This document shows, piece by piece, positions 57,445 through 64,000 of a stretch of 64,000 nt of DNA. A program made the translations under genes and the position numbers. This stretch comes from Cyathus striatus. Its lineage: Eukaryota > Basidiomycota > Agaricomycetes > Agaricales > Nidulariaceae. Position 1 is the stretch's first letter; every line of letters begins with the position of its first letter. The notes below the pieces were generated by a model. It searched no databases. It was not told where the DNA came from and saw nothing but the letters and a program-made list of their open reading frames with translations. Location of the stretch: NCBI GenBank assembly GCA_025738555.1, contig JAOVFP010000004.1:6510001-6574000 (forward strand). The letters run 5' to 3'.

Positions 57445-59571
57445 TCAAGCCTTCTCCCGGATAGACCGCGAAGATGTCGTATCGTTCCTCTCGTGCTCTT
57501 GAGCTAATGGTATCAAATCAGTAAATGAAAGATCAAAAGTCAAAACAGCATCTAGCATACCTCTCTCCTGCTTCTCAATATTCTTATGGCGTTCATCTGC
57601 GGATATCGATCCAAAGATAACATCCATATCTTCCAAGCTGCGTCCTTTAGTTTCGGGGATGAGTCTATTTGAGAAAAGGCATCAGCCTTATTGATCTGCC
57701 AAACAAACCCACGCGCTAGAGCTCGTGATGAGACTAGACTTACAATGCGAAACCTCCCATTCCGATGATGTTGACCGTAGCGAACATCAGGAAGACCTTG
57801 TAACCCAGATCAGAGATCATATCAGGTGTCACTTTGGACACAACGAAGTCTATACGAGGAAATAAACATCGAGGCTTTGAGAAATGAGGTATAGCGTACT
57901 CCACAACCATTGCGAGGCGCTGGCGAGGGCGAGACCGTAATGCCTTGTGCGGGTGGGGAAAATGTCGGAAACGTATACCCAGGGAAGGGGTCCCCAGCCC
58001 ATAGAGTAGAAGCAGACGTAGATGTAGAGCATTGCCGCCATTGCCTTTGATGCAGGGGGCGGGGAGACGCTCTCACCTGTAGCGACCACAGGGGGAGGAT
58101 GAGTCTTGAGAATCGCACCGATGATGAAGAACAGAGTCCCCATCCCCATTGCGGAGATGAAGAGAGACTTTTTGCGACCGAGAGTTTCAACAAATCCGAG
58201 AACGAAGGTGGCGGTGGCTACGAGTTTGACGACGCCATAGATTCCTGATGCAAGGAGTGAGTTTGTTGTACCGGTGTATCCTATTGAAGAGAAGATTTGT
58301 GGCGCGTAATATCTAAAAATGAGGGTTACTACGCGCGATTAGACTGGGAATAAGAGTCGACTTACCCAACGGAGTTCTGACCTGCCCATTGTTGAAGTAG
58401 GAAGATGACGAAAGCAATAACGAATCGTATGAAGTTGCCTTTTCCGAAGAAAGCTTCCTTTAACCCAAGGCCTTCGCGTGCGGCGCGTTCTTCTTGGATG
58501 GCAGCCTCGATTTCAGCTAACTCACTGAGAACGGATTCTGAATCGATAGCCTCCTTGCGAAGGTAGGCGAGGTTGACTGCCGCCTCGTCTTTACGGCCAA
58601 CAGAGGCGAGCCATCGAGGAGATTCCTGAGAAGATTGATTAGTCGGTTAGGAGACGAACGGAAAGTTAGAACGAACCTTGACAGTGAAGAGACCGAAGAG
58701 CATGATTCCGGCGGGGACGAGTTGGAAACCGAAGGGAAGTCTCCAAACGAGAGGTGTGTCATGAAGGTGCTGTCCAATGCCGACTATCGCGGTGGTGAGC
58801 AATGGGTTTGTTGTGTTTAGTAAGAATACTCACAGTTAATGAAGTACGAAATCATGACACCCATGGCAACCATGATTTGGAAAAGGCCAGTGATGCGTCC
58901 TCGGACATCCTTGGGGGAACATTCGGACACGTAGGCGGGCGCGACGGCTGAGATGCCACCGATACCAAAACCTGAGATGACGCGCCCCGCGTATATCATG
59001 GCAAGACCGTTTGAAGGGCTGTTCGCCACCGTTGTGAGAACCTACTAATGTGTTAGGGTCGGTCGTGGCTGGAAAGGTGGATAAAACTTACTGCGCCAAC
59101 CGAGAATACGAGCGTGAATCCAACAAGTGTCCATTTTCTGCCGATTTTTGCTGTGGGACGGAGGAGGTTATTGGGGGAAAGTCGAAGTGAGAAGTTATGA
59201 GGGCTTACCTGAAATAGGGGCACTGCTTAAGGCTCCGAAGAAGGCGCCTGCCTGGAGGACTGAGACGACGTTAGAAGAGACCTCGTTTGTCCTCTTTGTG
59301 TTGATGGACCCGTCTGCGTTTACCAGGCCAAAGTGCCTCTGGAAGTATTTCTGGGATACAACGCCCCCTGCAATTCCTCTGTGGGAGATGAGAGCGGGAA
59401 AAGGAAGGATGCTAAGAATAGCATACGTGTCATAACCAAACAAGAGAATTCCCCAATAGACTATGAATGCCAGCCCTAAATAGCACGCACGGGGATCAGC
59501 GTCCGTTCGAGATGAAAGTTGTGCAACTCACAGTAAACTCGTATGTTGCGAAAGACTCCTGCAGAAACCAT
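57445..59571 (-). CDS. MFS sugar/H+ symporter, tandem copy 2
   Basis: Paralogue of copy 1, same strand, 822 bp upstream. It starts MVSAGVFRNIRVYW (ATG 59571), exon 1 being 59571-59532. Motifs in order are GILLFGYDT, TGIAGGVV, AKIGRKWTLVGF, VISGFGIGGISAVAPAYVSE, DVRGRITGLFQIM, ESPRWLASVGRKD, KGNFIRFVIAFVIFLLQQWA, IFSSIGYTGTTNSLLASG, GPLPWVYVSDIFPTRTRHYG, FVVSKVTPDMISDLGYK and PETKGRSLEDMDVIFGS. The cytoplasmic tail ends EKQER then AQEHERNDTTSSRSIREKA. Introns largely share positions with copy 1, but this copy lacks the extra intron in the TGIxGGVV motif. All splice sites examined are canonical. Confidence 0.92.
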
Positions 59572-60850
59572 TGGATGGATATGTCTCAGAGGATGGAGGG
59601 GGGTGTAGAGGTAGGAACGGCAACCTGGTTTGTCGCTGATTCGTCCCAGACGTTATAAACGAGCCGCCGCCAAGCACAGATCTAATCTTGATTTCAGTGC
59701 GGGGAAGCGGACCGCCCGGACCGCCCCGCATTTCCCCACATTCTCGTCTGTGATTCATTGTGGAGGCGTTGTCCCTGAGCGTTCAGTCGCCGTGAAGAGC
59801 GCGATATCGCAAAGTGTGTCCCCGCACCTACTGGCTGGGTACTCAGGTGCCCTTCCATTGGGCTTGCTAACTGGGCTTTTCCCATTTTTCTGATCTCTGA
59901 TTGCCCGACGCCCAGCGAGCGCGTGATCCCGATCGTAATTTGCCGTTTTTATTTCCGTTGGCCAAACAACCCCTGTGGGCACAACATACTCTGACATACG
60001 CCAGCTGGGACTCAAATCCTGTGGGCGTTGCATTGTCCTGCAGAATGGACGGTAGCAAGCGGCCCGCGGCGATTTAACGCCACAACGCTGTCGCATCGTG
60101 AGAGACTCTGAGTGAATCAGCAACCGTGTTGTGCAGAATTGCGAAAACATAGCTCGCGTAATGGAAATACATCATACATGATAGGCGGTAGTGCATTGCG
60201 TCAATAGGAGTATGCTGCTGCACTGTTTCGCTCCAACAACGAGGAGGATATCATGTTGGATGCTGGTATACGATGTTCGGAGAAGTTGGTATGTGATTAG
60301 CGATTAAATAGTCCGAATAAAAGTACTTATCCGGTGGCTTCTGAGAGAATTTCCTAATGGCTCAGGGTGACCAAGAACGAAAGAGATGATAAGATGCGTC
60401 GTTCAGCCTAGAACCTCACCACGGACTTGTGAGTGGAAAGTGTTCCCCAGCGGATCAAAAGGAGAGCCACTCGTAGTATCACAAATGAAATGTTGTAGAA
60501 TTACCTTCTTGAAAAATACTTCATGAAACGTTGAATATGTGCTGAAATTCGAGAGAACAATGATAAATAACAATATGTATCATTAGCTCACGAACAATTT
60601 ATGAAATTGACCTCCTTGAGTCTTGACGGTTACATGACGCCGCCAGACGGGTAAGACTTTGGTAAGCGGCGTAGTGCGTTCCATCGGTGCCGAATGTTTT
60701 TCATCTTTATGCCGCTCCACTTTCTCGTTGAGCTTAAAATTGTTGCGTATTGCCCGACGCACGGGGAAGGCTCCAACGATACGTCAGGAACAAGGTGATA
60801 CAGTGGTGATACAAGGGTGATATAACACTGATATAACTCAGGTTCATGGC
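59572..60850. promoter_or_regulatory. Upstream region of sugar transporter copy 2
   Basis: GCGGGG at 59699-59704 and CCCCGC at 59724-59729 are CreA/Cre1-like sites about 130-155 bp before the ATG. Between them CGGACCG is repeated directly (59708-59723), giving CGG/CCG spacings like those of Zn2Cys6 activators. The remaining 1.1 kb contains no convincing gene. Confidence 0.35.
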
Positions 60851-60879
60851 GTGTAATGTCTAATCCGAAGAGACCCTCG

Positions 60880-61700
60880 TTTTTCTGTGCGTGTGGAACG
60901 CGTCGATTTTCTGAAGAAGCTGTGCGAGTGAAACGTATCTCTGCATATGTCATGTCCAAGCAAGGTCAGTGCGTAAATTGGTCCGTGCCTACGCGTTATG
61001 ACTACCAATTACGGTGATCTATATATCTCTTTCAGCGTTACATTGATGATTCTTGTAATGCGCTTATGTAGCCAGCTTCTTTGCTAGTGGAACGCGATTT
61101 TCTGAAGGAGCTGTGCGAGTGAAACGTATCTCTTATCTACTATGTCCAGTGCGTAGTAATTTGTCCGTGCTGACGCATTATGATGACCCATTTATAGATA
61201 TAGACATCCACTTTTCAGCGCTAGGTCGACGATTCTTGGAAAGCACTGATTTAGCTGGCTTCAAGTTTGCTAGTAGAACGCGTCGAATTTATTAAGAAAC
61301 TGGGTCAAAGAGAAACGCATATCATATCCAAGTAAGGGTATCTACGCTGTCCAGTGCGTAAACCTGTCCGTGCTTACGCGTTCCAACCACCCATTGCAGT
61401 AATCTATAGATATAGACATCCGCTTTTCAGCGCAACATCGACGATTCTTATAAAGCACTGATTTAGCTGGCTTCTTTGCTAGTGTAACACGCTGATTTTC
61501 TGCAAGTGAAATGTATCTCTATACATGTCCATATTCAAGTAAGGGTATTTGGTGCGTAAATTTGTCCGTGCCTACGCGTTATGACCACCAATTACAGTGA
61601 TCTATATATCTACAAAATAATCCAAGTAAGGGTATCTACAGTATCCTGTGCGTAAATTTGTCCGTTCTTACGCATTATTATTATCCATTACAATAACGTA
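60880..61700. repeat. Diverged tandem repeat of about 190 bp
   Basis: Units recur at 60896, 61090, 61276 and 61485 (GAACGCGTCGATTTTCTG-like), with shared blocks GAGTGAAACGTATCTC, TGTCCGTGCYTACGCGTT, CAGCGYNACATCGACGATTCTT and TTTAGCTGGCTTC. Spacings are 186-209 bp. A truncated fifth unit ends near 61690. Confidence 0.8.
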
Positions 61701-61739
61701 CAACATATCAAGTCCACAATAGCCACTCGGGGTATTTGC

Positions 61740-62971
61740 CTAAAACAAAACCTCATGTGAGACCCAAAAAACAAAAAGTAAAACCATCTTACATATTCTT
61801 TGATCTCGAATAGGATGGGGCAAGATATGACACATCTCCCTCCTCGTGCACGTCCGGTCCCAACTGCGATAACAGAACAACTTGTCGAGATTATCGTACG
61901 TTGGATTGTTCACGTGTATATCAACAGTTTCGAGCTGGGGAATTTGCGCAAAGAGACGGTTGACGAGGAAGAATGGATCCGTGATGTGTGCTGGGGACGT
62001 TATTATTATACGGTGCAGGTTGGGGATTTGAGGTAAGTGTTCTAGTTCGTCTAGCTGCTTTCGTTAATTCGTTCTATAAATGCAGAATATGTGAAATGGC
62101 GTACTGGGCGTCGGATGAGCTCTATGGTGTCCAGAGATTCGAGGTGCTTTGCGATAGAGGAGAGAATGGGCTGGGTAGAGTTGTGTGTGTGGTCTCCAAA
62201 ACTTAACGTTCGTATCGAGTTGAGCGTCTTTTCCAAAGTGTTGACTCTGTCCAAAGGTACTTCTTCGTTACCTGTTTCCCAATAGAGAGAACGAATAGGC
62301 CTTCCAGGAGCCCAAGCTACAATCGTATCCAAGTCACCTCTCAGCGATATGAGACCAGAACATAAATTCGAATCGGGTACACCCCATCCTCTATGCCACT
62401 TGGTATACAAATACTCCAACGATCCTTGATTCTTGAGAAAAGCTACAATCGCTCTTTTCGATGTATCATCGCTTTCCTTGAGATTCCAAGTAAACGAAGT
62501 GAGTTTAGATGATATTCCATCTAGAACACGCGTGTCGATTCTTCCATAGGAGAAGTGTTCCCTGAAGGATATTTCACGGAGGTTGACCATAAGCTTCAAC
62601 CCGCGATTTAGAAGTTTCAAGAACGGAATCCCGACGTGCCGTTCGTACATTCCGTAGCGGAGGACTAGAGCTGCCAGGCGCGGGTTTTTGGTTATGGAGG
62701 TTAGGAAGCGGAAGTGGGCTTCCGGGTGTGAGTCGGCCATTGTGCTGTAGAGGATCGTTTCGGTTTCTTTGTGGAGGGATTTGCAGGTTTGGAGGAGTGG
62801 GAGGAGGGAGGATCGAGATGATCGTCTGAGGTGGGTTATTATGTTTCTTATCAAGTCTATTGGGAGGCGGGGGGTTTGGGCGAGGGTGTGTGTGCTTGAG
62901 CTCATTTCGGTGTAGGTGCTGTTGGTACCCAGCCTCCCGATGAGGCTGAGTCTGCGGAGGGAGAAACGCAT
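61740..62971 (-). CDS. F-box protein with C-terminal LRR-like region, 393 aa
   Basis: Likely substrate receptor of an SCF ubiquitin ligase. Exon 1 is 62971-62105 and exon 2 is 62054-61740, joined through a GTACGC...GCAG intron of 50 nt in phase 0. The F-box-like segment is TPRLPIDLIRNIITHLRRSS through SLLPLLQTCKSLHKETETIL (about residues 33-75). Downstream are Leu-rich repeats such as LVLRYG, LREISF, LTSFTW, LEYLYT, IRSLYW and IRTLSF. Exon 2 adds LPQIPNLHRIIITSPAHI and IPQLETVDIHVNN, continuing the pattern. The last 30 residues are less typical, so the 3' end may differ. A TATA box lies upstream at 63011. Confidence 0.82.
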
Positions 62972-63010
62972 GAGGGAGGGGGAGGAAGGGATTGAGATGA
63001 TGGATTGAAA

Positions 63011-63018
63011 GTTTTATA
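63011..63018 (-). promoter_or_regulatory. TATA box of the F-box gene
   Basis: TATAAAAC on the minus strand lies 40 bp before the ATG at 62971, followed by a C/T-rich leader (TCAATCCATCATCTCAATCC). The leader is very short, consistent with the first ATG being used. Confidence 0.55.
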
Positions 63019-63378
63019 GGTTAATTTGGGAGCGACATGGGAAATGATGATCCCTTAACCCTAAGGCCGTATAAAGTGCTCTATTGAGAGGCACGGTGGA
63101 TGGGCTAGATAAGGAACCAGTTACCAGGTACTTTATGAATTTTGACTCGTGTGCACTTTTTAATTGAACGAAGGATATATTGAATCTGGTAGAATGGTAC
63201 GTGTACTGTTTATGTATGTATGTATGGTATGTATGTATAATGCGAGAGAGAGTAGAGACTTGGAGAACGAAAAATGTAAATTTATGATATCATTCGTGCC
63301 TAGGTACGACCTTTCTGACACCAGTGCCATAAAGTTGTACGTCAGGGGTAACATTCATTCACTCGTTCATACATTCAT
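63019..63378. other. Spacer 3' of the partial gene
   Basis: AT-rich, with a TGTATGTATGTATGG run at 63211-63236. No gene recognised. Confidence 0.4.
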
Positions 63379-64000
63379 TCATCGCACGCGTGTATCAGTC
63401 AAAGACAAGTTGGGCAGCAGAACCTCGATATCTTCCCCTGTGAAGAAGCCGTATTCGCTGAATAGAGCGTTCTTGTCGTCGTAGTCTTCGATGTAGGGTT
63501 GACCGGGGGGGAGGGTATCAGTTGGACCCATTGGGAGTGTGTCGGGGAAGGGGAGGGGCCGATCGAGTGGAGGGAGGGTGAATGGGTTGGGGGTGGACCA
63601 GTTGAATGTTGTGTTTGCCTACAGGAAAGGAGTTAGTGAGATGAAGGGGGAAGGAGGAAGGACGTACGTAGTGTTCGAGTTCTTGGAAAGGAGAGTAGAC
63701 GGGTGGTTCCCAATGTGTCCATTCCACAGGCTTGGGAGGCGGGCCGTCCCATCCTCTAGCGCATACGGGAGGAGGGATGGAGTATGGACCTACGGTCATT
63801 TGATCCGTCCCGATTCCGGAGAAAAGTCGACCCCGGTGAGGAGGAATGATTTCTTCGGTTCCGACGGGGGTGGATTGGTAGAGTGTAACGCGGCTCGGGC
63901 GGCGGCTGTGCATGTCGTCGTGAGTTGTGAGTGTTGTGTATTGGCGTAGGGTGTTTGGGATGCGTTGGGCTCCTGGTGGGCAGGATGAGGAACGCCGGAT
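63379..64000 (-). CDS. C-terminal part of an unrecognised protein, leaving the right edge
   Basis: Open from the window edge: 64000-63668, then a 49-nt intron (63619-63667), then 63618-63379. The visible part is Pro/Tyr/Trp-rich: YTTLTTHDDMHSRRPSRVTL, MTVGPYSIPPPVCARGWDGP, PVEWTHWEPPVYSPFQELEH, then FNWSTPNPFTLPPLDRPLPF and an acidic tail YIEDYDDKNALFSEYGFFTG ending LTDTRVR. No domain was identified. It resembles the extended tail of a larger protein. The 5' part lies outside the window. Confidence 0.6.

Noticed and set aside
62036..62206. Plus-strand ORFs over the F-box gene
   Set aside because: Antisense to the F-box coding exons, which join through a canonical intron.

Overview
The window looks like nuclear DNA of a mushroom-type basidiomycete (Agaricomycetes). 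The evidence is: genes with many 46-60 nt GT-AG introns; a KDZ-superfamily transposase locus; a protein of the basidiomycete 'MGQYW' family; an F-box protein; an AIM9-type kinase-fold protein; a P450; and sugar transporters. Genes are sparse. More than half of the sequence is satellite, foldback, MITE-like or decayed-gene DNA. No tRNA, rRNA or CRISPR array was seen.

Left part (1-18 kb) is repeat-rich. Positions 1-3540 hold a large inverted structure: 81-bp satellite, 9-bp TGTCACA-type array, unique core, then both arrays inverted. A 172-180 bp satellite follows. At 6.2-11.8 kb lies a KDZ transposon locus: an intact divergent accessory gene with a zinc-knuckle-like start and a recent in-frame exon duplication, a broken KDZ transposase, and an intact-looking gene of unknown family. 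A four-exon gene with a binuclear-cluster-like cysteine pattern (13.5-15.3 kb) is followed by about 2.3 kb of 320-bp satellite.

Middle part (18-46 kb) is mostly relics. It holds two inverted paralogous relics of a membrane protein (18.1 and 39.1-39.8 kb) and a truncated Gid5/ARMC8-like ARM-repeat relic (20-21.5 kb). Apparently functional genes are an AIM9-like phosphotransferase-family gene, a small ORF with a TATA box, an MGQYW-family gene with one uncertain junction, and an intact nine-exon mitochondrial-type SDR. Between them lie a 612-bp MITE (26.6 kb), a hairpin-rich GC-richer block without ORFs (30.1-31.4 kb), two related arrays of decayed gene copies (31.6-33.3 and 43.3-45.1 kb), and a nested transposon at 36.1-37.6 kb carrying a near-perfect 177-bp palindrome with a 9-bp target duplication.

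Right part (47-64 kb) is the gene-rich, metabolism-like segment: nitronate monooxygenase, cytochrome P450, two tandem sugar/H+ symporter paralogues with CreA/Cre1-like sites upstream, an F-box gene and a partial gene leaving the right edge. Oxidative detoxification and sugar uptake are consistent with a saprotroph. The sequence does not show that these genes act as one cluster.
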